64,000 nucleotides of DNA, from assembly GCF_963855985.1 (NCBI RefSeq), contig NC_087093.1, positions 5,277,501 through 5,341,500 on the forward strand. Reading direction: 5' to 3'. Below the pieces are notes generated by a model. That model was given only the letters and a program-made list of their open reading frames with translations, was not told where the DNA came from and made no database searches. How positions within the stretch are numbered: the stretch's first letter is position 1; every line of letters begins with the position of its first letter. The stretch comes from Ostrinia nubilalis. Lineage: Eukaryota; Arthropoda; Insecta; Lepidoptera; Crambidae. The translations under genes and the position numbers were made by a program. Shown here one piece after another: positions 44,593 to 56,791 of this stretch.

Positions 44593-45965
44593 AAGTCATT
44601 CTTCAATAGCATATTTTACCTAAAATCTAGTGAAGATGCATATTAACGATACATTTACAATATTTATCTGAGTGCAGCGCACTCACTCTGCGTCCCGAAA
44701 TGTGACAAAAGTAATAATATTTTTCAAATCAAACTTTTCCTCTAACGAAATGTGAATAAAAAGGTCGTGTTTTCCAAACTAACAAACATAATTGTATGCT
44801 GATTTTGAAATGGGTATAAATGAAAACTTACTTTTTTCTTTTTTCGTTCCTGAAATGTATTATTTAATTTTGCATAGCTTTTTATGTTGCATATAATCCG
44901 GTCTCAACTTAACTGTATTTAAACTACTCGTACCTACTCCGCACTTTACGCTTCAAAAAAAGATAAGTTGCAATTTTAAAACTGTGGTAATTACTGAGTT
45001 CTGAAAGCTAATGCTAATAAACTATTTTATTTATTATGGTAGCTACTGTTGGCATTTTAATCCGTAAAACATGCCCACTTTAATCACGTTTTTGTCCGTC
45101 AACGTGATAACAACTCTTAAAACTACAAATTTACGATATTTGTGGTACTAATTATACAATGTCATGACTGCTGCGAGTATGCGTCTACTGCGTAATTGTG
45201 TTTGAGCATGAAAGCTCCAGTACAAAGTTGCTGGAAACTTTGACGGCCAGCCAGTTTATATTATGACAGTGCTTTATAACATTTTCTGACTCGAGTGTTT
45301 GTCTAACAGTTAAATCAACACAGATGATCGTAATTACTTAAATTATAAATATAAAAGTTTGTAACTCAATTAAAAATAGACTATTGAAGAGATTTAATTA
45401 TCAAATTAGACCCCGCCGTAAATGAATTTTAAAGGAGAACACGTGAGTGGTTCTTAGATCATTTACATCATTTATTTTAATAAAAAAATTTATTATAAAT
45501 AAAATGATCATAAACTCATTTTATCGCCAAGGTGGAAGCGTTAAATTCCAATGCTGCTACCATAAAAACTGTTCTTATAAAATTATTGAATTTGATCATA
45601 AGATAATGGCAATCATAGTAGCTATCTAAAATAAACAATTAGATCCACTATAGGTATTGTATTACTACTCATAAAATCCTATACGACCTATTGAAAGAAA
45701 ACGAGGGTCATAATTAACAAGTTCCTCTTTAATGTTGGTATACTATAGTCTCATCTCACTACTCGTATAACTAGTTCTACTGCAAATTAAAATACTTAAG
45801 CTTACCTAAAAAAAATGGTTTCTCCCTTGTGTCGCAAAAATAAGTTGGAAAAGATCGACCGCAAAAGTGCTAAAGTTTCCGACATGACACACGACGAACG
45901 CACGAGTGACACCGCAAATGTGTCTAGAGACGTGACAGGTCTTTGTGACGCCATCTGCATCAAAA

Positions 45966-46003
45966 CATGAACATTCGCAAATCTCTATTTGCGAATGTTC
46001 ATG
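45966..46003. repeat. Perfect 17-bp hairpin, 4-base loop
   Basis: CATGAACATTCGCAAAT (45966-45982), loop CTCT, then the exact complement (45987-46003). With one unpaired base, AAAA and TTTT extend the stem. It lies inside the minus frame 45806-46051, which is otherwise unremarkable. Confidence 0.9.
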
Positions 46004-47213
46004 CTTTTGTAACCGTAAAAGACAGAGTCGAATTAGGTAGTCGTTTCTCAATACATACGAATCTATTTATCCATAATACTTAGTAGATACTAAGTTAGTT
46101 TTATAAACACACTTTTACTTGTTATATTAATGACTTCCAAATGGCTCTTGTCCTTAACTAAAACAGCAACAGTCTGTATAAAGCTTACTGCAAATAGTTT
46201 CCTATTTTATGCAAAAAAAAATTTCTCTCCAAAGTAGAGTAAAATTCGAAAGAGCAAAAATAGTTTAGCTCATATTTTTTCAGTGCACCTAAGTACTACT
46301 ATGCTACTTTCACTGTCTTACACTGAGTCATGACGTGTTGTCGTCTTTTCAGTAGCTGGATTATATTAAAACCATAAAAGCTTTTCATGACGGGGGAAAA
46401 ATAAAAAAATAATATAAAAATTCTCTCAAATAGAAACATAACTGTCACATATTATTAACTCACTCTGGTTTGTGTCGACGAGATAATTATTTTTTACTAC
46501 CGACATTTCATGCCTTGATAGGCCGCTTAAATTTTATCACCGCTACGGGTTTAATTCGGAAAACTGCCACTGACAGTGTCATAAAATTACGTAGAGCCGC
46601 CCAGCGGTGTCAATTATGAAATTTAATACCGTATGTGTATCGCTAACACAGTATAATGTTGTCAATGAAACAATTCTACTTATTAATGAAGCGGGGAAAA
46701 TATCCAACAATTTGTCTATTAATTAGATCATTATTGCTACAATTACCCTCATTAGAGAGAAATTGCAATAAGGTTCATTGTTTGTTAAGTTAACCAAAAA
46801 CATCAAATTATTGCAACAAACTGATCAATTATTGTCCGTGACTAAAACTTAATATTAAGTCGTATAACGAGAAAGTGTTCCAATTCACAGGGCAAAAAAT
46901 GAGTTCTAGGAATCGTAAAAGTGTTCTACTCTACACAAGTTTTGATTTAGTTTTTAGAACACAAGTAGTTTAGTAATTGTAGATAAACTTTGTCTCACCT
47001 AAAGTTTTTTCCAGCAACGACAGCTCAACTAGGTGAGGCAAACTTGGAAAAAACAATGGAAAGCTAGGATTTCCACGTCAATTATTCTTCCTACAGATGT
47101 TTCATTGTTTTAGGTGACTAACCTTCTACTCCCTGCTCCGCCCACTTAGATTCCATTTCAATAAACAAGTTTTGCGCTAAAAATATCGAATACCTCAGAT
47201 ACGACTTCTACCC

Positions 47214-47294
47214 ACGACCTTTCACTATCCAGCATACTTTTGAAAGACAATACCATTTTGTCTTTCAAAAGTATGCTGGATAGTGAAAGGTCGT
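47214..47294. repeat. Perfect 37-bp hairpin, 7-base loop
   Basis: The left arm (47214-47250, starting ACGACCTTTCACTATCCAGC) is exactly complementary to 47258-47294. The loop is TACCATT. There is no mismatch in 37 pairs. A fully paired stem is unlike an old microRNA precursor, which normally has bulges, and more like a recent snap-back duplication. It belongs to no repeat family visible here. Confidence 0.95.
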
Positions 47295-49164
47295 TTTTAA
47301 CTCAAAATAAAAGTACGTAAGTATTAATGTAACATTCTAAATAATAATGAGATTAGATTATCTCAATCAATATTACTATAGGTGACAATAATTGAGCGTA
47401 TGTATGGTACATACATAATACTATTCTAAACTCCTAATTTCAGTAGAATATAGCCTAAATGTTTTTCGATTATAATACAATGTAGTTAAGCATCCACCAT
47501 TTTTGCGAACATATCTCGAAAATTAGTAGGCTCTTGGGACCGCGATTTTATTTCAGGATAAAAATATCCCATTGCGTGGCTCATGGGTCATAATTCATGT
47601 TCATGATAAGTATCAACAGCGAGCGAGACCGATTAATTTTTTACGTAGAGTACAGAGAAATACCGAAGTATCCGACATTATTTGTTTAAACGGATGACTG
47701 GTTGCGAACCGGCGCGTATCTGCTGCCTTTTATTTTATAGGTCGCGCTGTAAATGGCTCGTCGCTGACGTTGCAACAAACAAATTTACGAGAATTCTCCT
47801 CGAGGGATGTTTCAATCTTTATTAGTTTCACATAGTTCGCAGAATAGACTGTAGAAATGCATCTAAAATAAATTAGATTTCCTTATTGCCTTTTCAATGC
47901 GCAAATCTTTAATAACTAGAGGTATAATCTTACACCAATTTTTGTAGACTGGTTCCGTAAAGAAGTGGCGAAAGAAACTAAACCATATTTGTTCACTTCC
48001 GTTTATTACAAAATGTACTATTGTCATTGTAATAAAACAGCAACTGTCTGTCTAGTAGCAAGTCCACCAATCTCATTGTAATTTCTCCGAGAGTCACCCG
48101 CTGCATAAAACCAAAAACATCCCAAGAGAGCAGTCCTGACGTTATTAAGTTATCGTCTTAACCGAGAACGCTATTATGTTTCTAAAATGTTTGCACAAAT
48201 AAAGCACAATCGGTGACCCGCAAAACCAACTGACCCAACACATCCGTTATCTCTCCCAGTAATAATTCGATGGAAATGAAAGGCTCGAGGACAAAATAAA
48301 TGCTGAATAATTGGAGCGATATCTATACCTTCTGCTTATTAAACAGGGTTTCTGCAATGAGGCAAAATAGAAGGGAAGGTTACCTTTCCCGGTATAGCTA
48401 CAGAAATACATTGTTAGACGACCATTTTATTCTTTTGGAGATATTAAGGCTATTCTTTACAAACTGAAGCATTATACATAACTACATACTTGTATAGTTG
48501 TGAATATGATACAATATGTTCTACTATTGGAACCGTATTCCAAGCACAATACATATACCTTTTATCAACCAAATTAAATAGAGCCTTATGCCGACCGCCA
48601 CATAAGCCCATCCCAGAGCAACACCCGTTATTCAAAATAATAAAACGTTACAAACCGGAATCTTCATAAATTGAGTCACCATTACCGCCATCTGGTAGAC
48701 CCGGGGATAAACTAAATTCTAATGTTTTATTCATTCTTAATATGACAATGTCTTATATCGAAAATAAATATAGACAAAAGTCGTAGCGCACACGACAACA
48801 AATATTTTCCTGTTTGCCGAAGCCGCGACAAGAATATTGTACAGATAAAAACAAGCAGGAGAAAGTTAGGTGGGTAAGGGATTAGGGAAGAATAGGGAAA
48901 ACAGTATTTATCTCAGGCAGGAAGCCGGCTGGTGTTCCACTAGATTATCTTTTGCGGTTCAAAATTAAAGAGCGCTGAGAAGAGCAATCGCCTACCAACA
49001 GTTGTAGTTGAATTTTAAGTTTGGTCCATCAATTCAGTGTCCGAAACTTGGACAACAAACAACCGGAGCGCTGAAATCACAATTCGGCCGATTCGATACG
49101 AATCAAAGTGACAATTTGGTAAGCTGAACATTCGCTTGCATTTTTAACAGAAGTAACAACTAAT

Positions 49165-49216
49165 GAATATTCAGCAGTGGACGTCCTCTAGCTGAAATGA
49201 AGATGATGATGATGAA
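49165..49216 (+). mobile_element. RTE 3' end fragment with (GAT)n tail
   Basis: ATTCAGCAGTGGACGTCCTC, TAGCTGAAATGAAGATGATG and further GAT units: the last codons and tail of the RTE subfamily at 27811. Only about 50 bases remain. Confidence 0.75.
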
Positions 49217-49581
49217 TAGTTTTAAAGTTTTTTTACGTACTAAGAAGCATTTGTATAGGCGCTAACATAATACTTAGCATACAAATTGACGCTATCACTG
49301 AAGTGGGTGAATATCAACAAACTCGATTTTTGCCTAATTCCGGTGGCGAATTTTAATTTCCACTTTCCAAAACTTTTTTGTGGCAGAAATAATAGTAAAT
49401 AACTTGTATTATTCAATTATATGGTAGAGATCAAAATATTATTAATACTTCTCGAGATATGTTAATTTGAAATTCTCAAGAGCCACCGAAATTGTATTTG
49501 AGCCACCGGAATTAAGAACCAATCCACCGAAATTTATTTATACAGCGGAATCCGGAATGTTATGGATGATTGTCTCAAATT

Positions 49582-49617
49582 ACTTATTTATTTGTACTTG
49601 ATTACAAATAAATAAGT
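49582..49617. repeat. Perfect 15-bp hairpin, 6-base loop
   Basis: ACTTATTTATTTGTA (49582-49596), loop CTTGAT, and the exact complement (49603-49617). AT-rich, inside the mosaic element. Confidence 0.85.
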
Positions 49618-49629
49618 ATTATTATCCAG

Positions 49630-50430
49630 TAAAGATGTATATTCAGGCCTGTGTTGTGACCCTAAAAAGCATCAGATCTTCCCATGTGAGTCGTAAGAGC
49701 CGACTAAGCAATCAAAATACTGAAGGGTGGGCTGCAGCATCTTTCCAGGTATTATACTACCATACTGGAACTACCAACCAGCCTGCTAAGCATGGTGATA
49801 ACCGCAAAATCCCCCCATAGAGAACAAATCCAAAACTTTCTGGCTCTAGCCGCCAACAGCCCCGTTATTCTAGACTCATCACAAAGACATCATACATGAC
49901 CCTCAAACCCAGAAACCAACTCTAGTCCCGGGAGGGCGACCAACTGCCCCAGGTTGTTGTTAGGTTTATCTTCCATAAGTAAAAATGTTGGTCCAGGCCA
50001 GCCAAGTTTTCATGATGGTATCATACCTATCCTACACTCAGAATTACGCAACTAATTATTCGCTAAAGACCATGCGAACTGGAGATTAAGTATGAAGATA
50101 TTTCTAGATCTATACCAGACAGCTGAACTAACACATTACATATTTGTGAGTTAAATGAAAGTAGTACAATTAAGAAATGGAGGACTAAATCCAGCCAGCC
50201 TCATGGAGAGAGAAGGCCTAGCAAAACATGCCAGAACTGTAAAAGCGTACTAAGCTGCACCCTAATAGTACTACTGCAAAAATCAAAATGTAGTAATCAT
50301 TTTTAGACGAACAGGCAATTTAATCACTGTGCATTCTCCGATCACCAAACAGCTTATGACCGCAGTCTATGGAGGAACACTATCTGCGGTCGCGATCCTC
50401 ATCAGTGAGGGACCGAGGAAGAAGAAGAAG
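49630..50430 (+). mobile_element. Decayed retroelement 3' region with (GAA)n tail
   Basis: Ends in GACCGCAGTCTATGGAGGAA, CACTATCTGCGGTCGCGATC, then GGACCGAGGAAGAAGAAGAA. The CCGGGAGGGCGACCAACTGC segment near 49930 is a sequence I associate with the 3' region of lepidopteran non-LTR elements. GACCGCAG...CTGCGGTC is an 8-base inverted pair forming a stem near the 3' end. No coding frame survives. Confidence 0.4.
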
Positions 50431-50869
50431 TGATCACCGAAATAGACGAATGCCGAATAAAAGATGCTCAAAAGATGTCGACTGATGAAGTCTAAGCCAC
50501 GACCAGTGCCAATTCAGCTCCAAAATTACACGAATTTTCAGCTCGAGTGGCAGAATAGATTGCAACCTACGAGACTAGGGAAATTTTAGCTGTTTCAGAA
50601 CTATTCTCATCTGTTTTTAAGATTCTGCTTAGTATCGATGTATAAATACCTATTCAAGTCCTCACGCTGATACAAAGTGTATTATAGAGACGATTTTTTG
50701 TAATAAATCGAAAGTATGTATTTGCGAGGACCAAATTGAATATACCTACCAACATGAATAATGAGGATAGCAAAACCATTTTGGTAAATGCCTAAGCTGC
50801 TAGGAGAGATTAGAAGCACTACTAGTAATTAGGCTGAAGATCGAGATTATCCCGACACTTTAGCGAAGA

Positions 50870-51370
50870 TATCCTAGACTTAAGCTTGAGCGAGATTAGA
50901 ATACCCTATTAAAAACAACAAGGTATGAACCAGGAGATAATGAAATCACGACTGAGCTTATGAAATCAGTGGTCGCTTACTATGGGCCTCATAAGAAGGC
51001 TCACGGTCACCCAAAGGGCGATGGAGCGGGCTATTCTCGGAGTTTCCCTGCGTGATCGAATCAGAAATGAGGAGATCCGAATGAGAACCAAAGTAACCGA
51101 CATAGGTCGCAGAATTGCTAAAATCAAGTGCCAGTGGGCGGGGTACATAGCTCGTAGAGACGATGGCCGTTAGGGCAGGAAAGTTCTCGAGTGGCGACCA
51201 CGGGCTGGAAGACGTAGCGTGGGCAGGCCTCCTACTAGGTGGACCGACGATTTGGTAAAGGTCGCGGGAAGAGCCTGGATGCGGGCAGCGCAGGATCGTT
51301 CATTATGGAAAACCTTGGGGGAGGCCTTTGTCCAGCAGTGGACGTCATTTGGCTGAAACGAACGAACAAA
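50870..51370 (+). pseudogene. Internally deleted RTE element, (GAAAC) subfamily
   Basis: The upstream part reads KNNK then, one frame over, PGDNEITTELMK, the start of the RT domain (KNNKAPG.DGITAEL.K in RTE proteins). Immediately after, the sequence jumps to RRLTVTQRAMERAILGVSLR, DRIRNEEIRMRTKVTDIGRR and IAKIKCQWAGYIARRDDGR, the C-terminal region. Most of the RT domain (including GFRP.RS, FVDF and YADD motifs) is therefore deleted. A TAG replaces the TGG codon of DGRWG. After it come the KVLEWRPRAGRRSVGRPPTR and WMRAAQDRSLWKTLGEAFV blocks and a GAAACGAACGAAC tail. Non-functional. Confidence 0.85.
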
Positions 51371-52514
51371 CATGCAACTTCTGAAGTATTTGTATGAAAA
51401 CTTCATCATATTAGCCCTCCCCCAAGATCACAACTCGAAACTTATCTGATTGCTGCGAGGGTTCAGAGTTGGAGACAACATAATCTCTTAAAGTCTTCAC
51501 TACCTCCCACTTAGAGGTTTTCAAGCTTCTGAGCTAGACCGAGCTCAGTATACGGCGAGTACATCACACAACTTCGATTAACTGACGATATTGTAGTTAT
51601 TACTGAGACCTTAGTAGACCTAGGTACAATGCTCCAGAGCCAATAAGACCAATCCTGGCAATAGATTCGCCACCGGAGCCACCGAAATTGCGCCACCGGA
51701 ATTAAAAAACTGTAACAAAATTCAAATTATAAAGAAAACTATAATTCTGATCAATAATTTCTGTATGCAGATACAACAAAACACCAAACTTTAATCATGT
51801 TAAAGAATCGTTTAGCATCTAAGTAAGTAGCTTTCACTCATACACTTGTCAGCGAAATTGAAAAATTTTGTATTCCTGTGCCGCTGATACAAATATTTAC
51901 GGGTCTGCTGGAAAAACAATACCACAAGTCGCAAGTCTTTATAGCCCGATCAGGAGGACACAGATGTGTGATGCAGGGAAGAAGAACTCTACGTCTCTCA
52001 AAGCTTCTTTGAAGATGTAAGAGAGTGTCAAAATTGAGCCACTGTAATTGCTTTTTTTCGTGGGACAGTTTTGAAAGGCTATTTAAAACACTTAAATTAT
52101 GAAATATCACATTTCTTTCATATCATTTGGAAGTCTTATTTAATGTATTTTATGGCTATACTATTCTTAAATTACTAGAATCCCCGAGAAAGAAGGAATA
52201 ACACAATTTATGAGTAGAAATAGAGTTAGGACACGCCACCGCTATTAGATTTTGGGTCTTTAAAAATTTTTTTAGTACATAAAATAACTACCTATTGTCC
52301 TGAAGACTTTGCTATCGTGTAAAACGCTGTTTAAACTATATACAGAAAAAAAATCATCGCTCTAGTTACATTTCTCCAATCGATTCTCAGCTCCGCCGCG
52401 TAAAAAACGTGCTTGGGATATTCACCCAAGTCCGGAGTCATTTAGTCGCCCCACAAATCCGCACGCCACCAAAGCGGTGACAAATTATTCACCCGCAATC
52501 CTGCCCGTATTTAC

Positions 52515-52700
52515 AAATCCATACTAATATTTCATAAATGCGAAAGTATCTCTATCTGTCTGTTACCTTACAATAACAACGGAAACCGAACGGAATGGAA
52601 CAAGTCAACTTTAGGATAGTCTGAAAAGGGAGCAACGCATGACAAAAAAAATCTGCGACCGACCAAATTCCACGCGGGTAAAGCTGCAGGCAAAAGGTAG
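52515..52700 (-). repeat. Dispersed repeat, 'cccgcgacttcg' family, minus strand
   Basis: Plus-strand CCATACTAATATTTCATAAATG through AAATTCCACGCGGGTAAAGC to TGCAGGCAAAAGG is the inverse of the plus-strand copies' GCCCGCGTGGAATTT...TTATAATATTAGTATGG layout. Confidence 0.6.
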
Positions 52701-53359
52701 TCTTCTGTAATTTCAGCTTACGTCAGACTATTTATGGTCCGCCGGAGACGCCTGTATTAGACTAATCCGTAATAAAAAATAGTTTATGAATATTTGGCTT
52801 AATTTAATTTTGTTTATCATCTTCAAATATTTACTATTAATTAACGGTTTAACCTTGAATCCCCGTTTGGTTCGTTGTTAAATTAACTTGTTAAGAAGCT
52901 TTCATATTCAATAGTCTTTTGTTATAAGTTGTTAATTAATTAGTGTTTTTGAAGGAATCAATTACAAACCCATTAATTAGATAACAAAAAGATAGAGTTG
53001 AGTGTAATCTTTAAATCTTTGAGGGTGAGAGATTGTGATAATTTTGCTGAAACAATGCTGCACTATTTCTAAATGAAAAAGGCTTGATTTAACCTGAAAA
53101 TAGACACGTTGCCCGGGGCAATAGAATTTCTGTGTGACCAACCGAAATCTACGCAAGAGAAGGCACGTCCAAAAAATCTTTTGAGTAGCGCAGCGCTTGA
53201 AAATAGCAGCGCCTAACAGTTGGCTTGTGCCTACAGCCGATGCACACGGCTCGTGCGTCCCATTTGCAAATGAACACCGATTGAATAGGTCAACATGCCT
53301 ACACATTCATGTTGGATTTTGGCCAAAACAAGGAGGTAGACTTTATTAATAAATTGCAT

Positions 53360-53465
53360 AGTTCTTATAATAGATAGCTGTGTCCGCGACTTCGTGTATA
53401 AAACTTCGGCATATTTTTCTTCGTTTTCGTATCATTTTTCATTAATGTTCTACTCCTATTGGTCA
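53360..53465 (+). repeat. Dispersed repeat, 'cccgcgacttcg' family, truncated
   Basis: ATAGCTGTGTCCGCGACTTC then GTTCTACTCCTATTGGTCATA, parallel to 1144-1361 (CTAGCTGTTCCCGCGACTTC ... CCCCTATTGGCCGTAGGG). It breaks off after about 100 bases. The adjoining frames 53470-53658 and 53596-53925 have no motif I recognise. Confidence 0.55.
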
Positions 53466-54699
53466 TAGCATGATAAAAAAACGGGACTATTCCCACCTCT
53501 CGTTCCCACCACTGCAACTCCTGTGTAGCCAGGATCTACAGCTTGACCGCCACAAAAACCCAACCAATGAAGGTCAAGTTCGTCCCGGGGGAAAGTTAAA
53601 CTGTCATTGGACCCGCAACGAAATTAATCAGAAGAACATAGGAGGAGTTCGAAATTAAGGTTCGACTTCCCTCCATTGCAAATCGGATGACAGGTGACAA
53701 ACAAAGTTTTAAAACCTTTAAGAAAAGATTATGCACCACGGACAATAAATTGAGTATTGAGTATTGAGTAAAAGCACGGAGATTTTTCCTTGTCGCGACA
53801 AGATCGGTGTAATAAATTGCGGAAACAGATGATAGTAAGTATATGGCCTTCCTCCTTCCTCGATAATAGGCTAACCAATACAAAAATGTTTTTTCATATC
53901 GGACCAGTGAAATACATTCAACCAAACAAACTCTTCAGCTTTATTGTTAGTACCTACTTATAGCTTTGTGATGCAATGAAAAAAAAGTTGCCCAAAGTAA
54001 TACTATTAGATACATAGAACATAGACCTATTTCTATGTTTTGTGATCAAATAAAAAATTTCAGCACAAATTATCTAAAAATACTTCACCGTTAAAACGTG
54101 TCTACGAATTTGCATCGAAAACTTTTTTTTTAAACTTCGGTGTTGTGGGGTTTCATTTCCGATACACGCGTTACATTCACGGAGGCGGGTCGCTACTTTC
54201 ATTTGTTATTTTTTGAGATGGTTGTCCGATAAAAATTGTATAAATATTTTATCGTTTGTTGATTGAACCATTTTTCCTGGTTTACGTGTCGTCTAAACGG
54301 TTGTTTATCCCTACACGTGACCAAACAACATTATAAGGGGTTAGGTTTTAACGTTTGTTTTTCCCGTGAATACAACACAGGTAAAAACCTTTTTTATGGG
54401 GTAAAATGCATCGAATTGTATACCCTCAGCTGTAGGAACCTGACATGTTTCTATGGAAACAAATATTAGTTATAATTGATTTATTTTTGTAACTGACTAC
54501 AAAATCTTAGCGTAAGGTTTGTTGCATTGTAACATAAATTGGAAGAGCTGCAGATCTGTAGAACGTAGTAGAAATTACTGCATTTAAACTTGTATGAGTT
54601 CTCTTCGCGTAGTTCTTTTAAGAAGTTATCGCTGGAAAGAGATGTAACTGTAAGGAGAGTGATGTTTATCCCGAAGTTGTAAGACTAGTGCCGGGGCTG

Positions 54700-55503
54700 T
54701 CATAAACTTGAGGCGCAGCGTGTACTTTATTTATTTAGTCCGCGTTAGTTTACACGCGGAGCTTGGTGTTAGGACAAAATCAATTATGAGATGTGTCAGC
54801 AGAACGTTTATGAATACGTTGTTTTTCACGTCTTTCAGTTGTCTTCAGATAAATATTGGTCCTAAGTAGAAAATAATGTGGTGGTAGATCCGCAGCGTAA
54901 TGCGGATCGTGATAGACTCCGGGAAAGCGTCAACGCATTACGTAATTTGATTCTCTTGGTGAGTGATTTTGAGTTAAGTGAATCCTTTTGATGTGCAGCG
55001 CGTAGGTTAACTCAAATTCGGAAATGATAATTTGAAGCGTCTTTCGTCAGCAGAAAGCACTGGGGTTGTTTGGTCACACTATTAGATTATATAAACATAG
55101 CTTGAGAGGCAGATTATATTGGGGAGCGCAAGAGTAAACATACCAGGGATAGGGACCAACCCTCGGTCTAACGTTGTAAACAGAGTTGACTCTAGCCGAG
55201 TACTCCTCGACGCACATGACAACAGGTCACGATCTTTGATAGTGAAGGGCGAAAGAGAAGAAGTTGATGCTACCAGCACATTAGATACATTTTTGTAGCA
55301 CATATTATATCAATCTATTTCGGATGCCGAAGTGTTCAGCTTAGTATGTATCTGTTGCACAAATCCCTGGATTATTTTGTTACTTCACCAAAGTGCACCT
55401 TTGCTTATCGTTAGCTAACTATGCTTTCAGCTCCGCCAAATTCCGCGTGTGCCCGACCGCGGCTTTACGCAGATCTGTCATATAAACTTGAGGCAGCGTG
55501 TAC
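54700..55503 (+). repeat. Direct repeat pair about 780 bp apart
   Basis: CTGTCATAAACTTGAGGCGC AGCGTGTACT near 54697-54724 and CTGTCATATAAACTTGAGGC AGCGTGTACT near 55475-55503 differ by two small indels. TTATTTATTTAG/TTATTTATTCACACG follow each. This could be a pair of solo ends of one element or a local duplication. The sequence between shows no recognisable protein. Confidence 0.45.
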
Positions 55504-56791
55504 TGACGCGGGCAGTTATTTATTCACACGCCGACGGAGCGGCGCGTGACGAGTGAAACCCCATTCATTCTGTTTAATACAGTTATTCTATGAAAGGTTT
55601 TTGAGGGATCGTTTTAATATGAACTGGAGTGTATAAGATCAATTTATGAATTTTATAGTAGGTACCTATTTATTTATTTATTTTTATGTATTTATAGTAT
55701 AGAAGGAAATCATTTTTATAATATTATTCAATTCCTAATACTGGTAACATAATTATGGTAAGTATTTCTAGCTACTCTATTAGAAGACAAGAGGTACTTG
55801 AACATTCGTGCAGTCTAATTTAATTGTTTCCCAGATACTAATGGATTGGGGGAAATATTATTTGAATGCGTTTTTACGCTAATAAAATAAAAACGTTTTA
55901 ATTCAAACGTGTTTGTGGTTTGGTGTGGGCATATTTAATTAATTAAAGTTATTGCTAATATTTGCAAAACTTTTACTTTGTGCATGAATGGATTCGATTT
56001 TATTTTGCATTGTAGTACACATCAATTAAGTTTATTGCTTGAAAAAATATTTTGCTAATAAACATAACGCACTCTTTGCAATTAATTTCAAAGTAAGAAT
56101 ACATTGATTACAGTAATAGTATGTATTATTAATACAAGATAAGTATTAATAGCTATGACACACCAACTGATTTAAGTCAGTCAGTTGACTTCGAAAAGAG
56201 TATAAAATCGAATGATTATGTTATCTGTGTGGTCAAACCATCATATTTATTACAAAGTTCAAAAGATTGATTTTAATACATAAAATGGTTTATTTAAGTG
56301 ATAAATAACCTTTTAACATACATTACATAATTACCTATTGCATAACAGTTATAAGAGGTACTAATTAGACAGGCAAAAATACACCATTAGAAACCGTCCT
56401 ATTAGCCTCCATTTATATTTCGAGTTTTAAAACAGTTTCAGAAATTAATGACTGCACTAACTATTGTTTGGTTTATTTCCAGTACGACCTCATACACTTT
56501 ACAGGCTCAGCTTCAAATGAATATGATAATCCCACACAATCATCAATCAAAATGCAATTTGCATACTTGAAACGAGTTTACGCACCTTTGCAATTCATCC
56601 GCTCTCTATCAGTTGTTCGGCGGCGAGTATCAACACCATTTTCAGCATTTCAGTAATAGGATACATTGTGTGCATGCAATATATTTAGTAGCTTTTGGCA
56701 GCATACGCGTAACAATATCATTTTAGAGTACCGAATATTGTTTTCAAAAATATGTATTAGAGTATTGTATCAAGAACAGCTTAATGCTGTA

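Larger units (their letters stand above)
49300..52432. mobile_element. Mosaic element with GCCACCGGAATT motifs (tentative)
   Basis: The 12-mer GCCACCGGAATT or a one-base variant occurs near 49335 (inverted), 49483, 49503, 49522 and three times in 51668-51706, with a weaker form near 52034, flanking 2 kb of other retroelement debris. GGGTGAATATC near 49303 has an inverted partner near 52419-52429, possibly the element ends. The arrangement suggests an older element split by the insertions at about 49630-50430 and 50870-51370. The ends are weakly supported. Confidence 0.35.

Noticed and set aside
47214..47294. A microRNA precursor
   Set aside because: The stem is perfectly paired over 37 bp with no bulges and nothing indicates conservation; a recent snap-back duplication is simpler. 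Kept as a finding because small-RNA data could change this.
52977..53306. 109-codon cysteine-containing minus-strand frame
   Set aside because: Cysteines show no regular spacing of a known fold, and no signal peptide or splice borders are seen.
53596..53925. 109-codon minus-strand frame as an exon
   Set aside because: No recognisable domain and no splice borders; composition typical of chance frames in AT-rich DNA.
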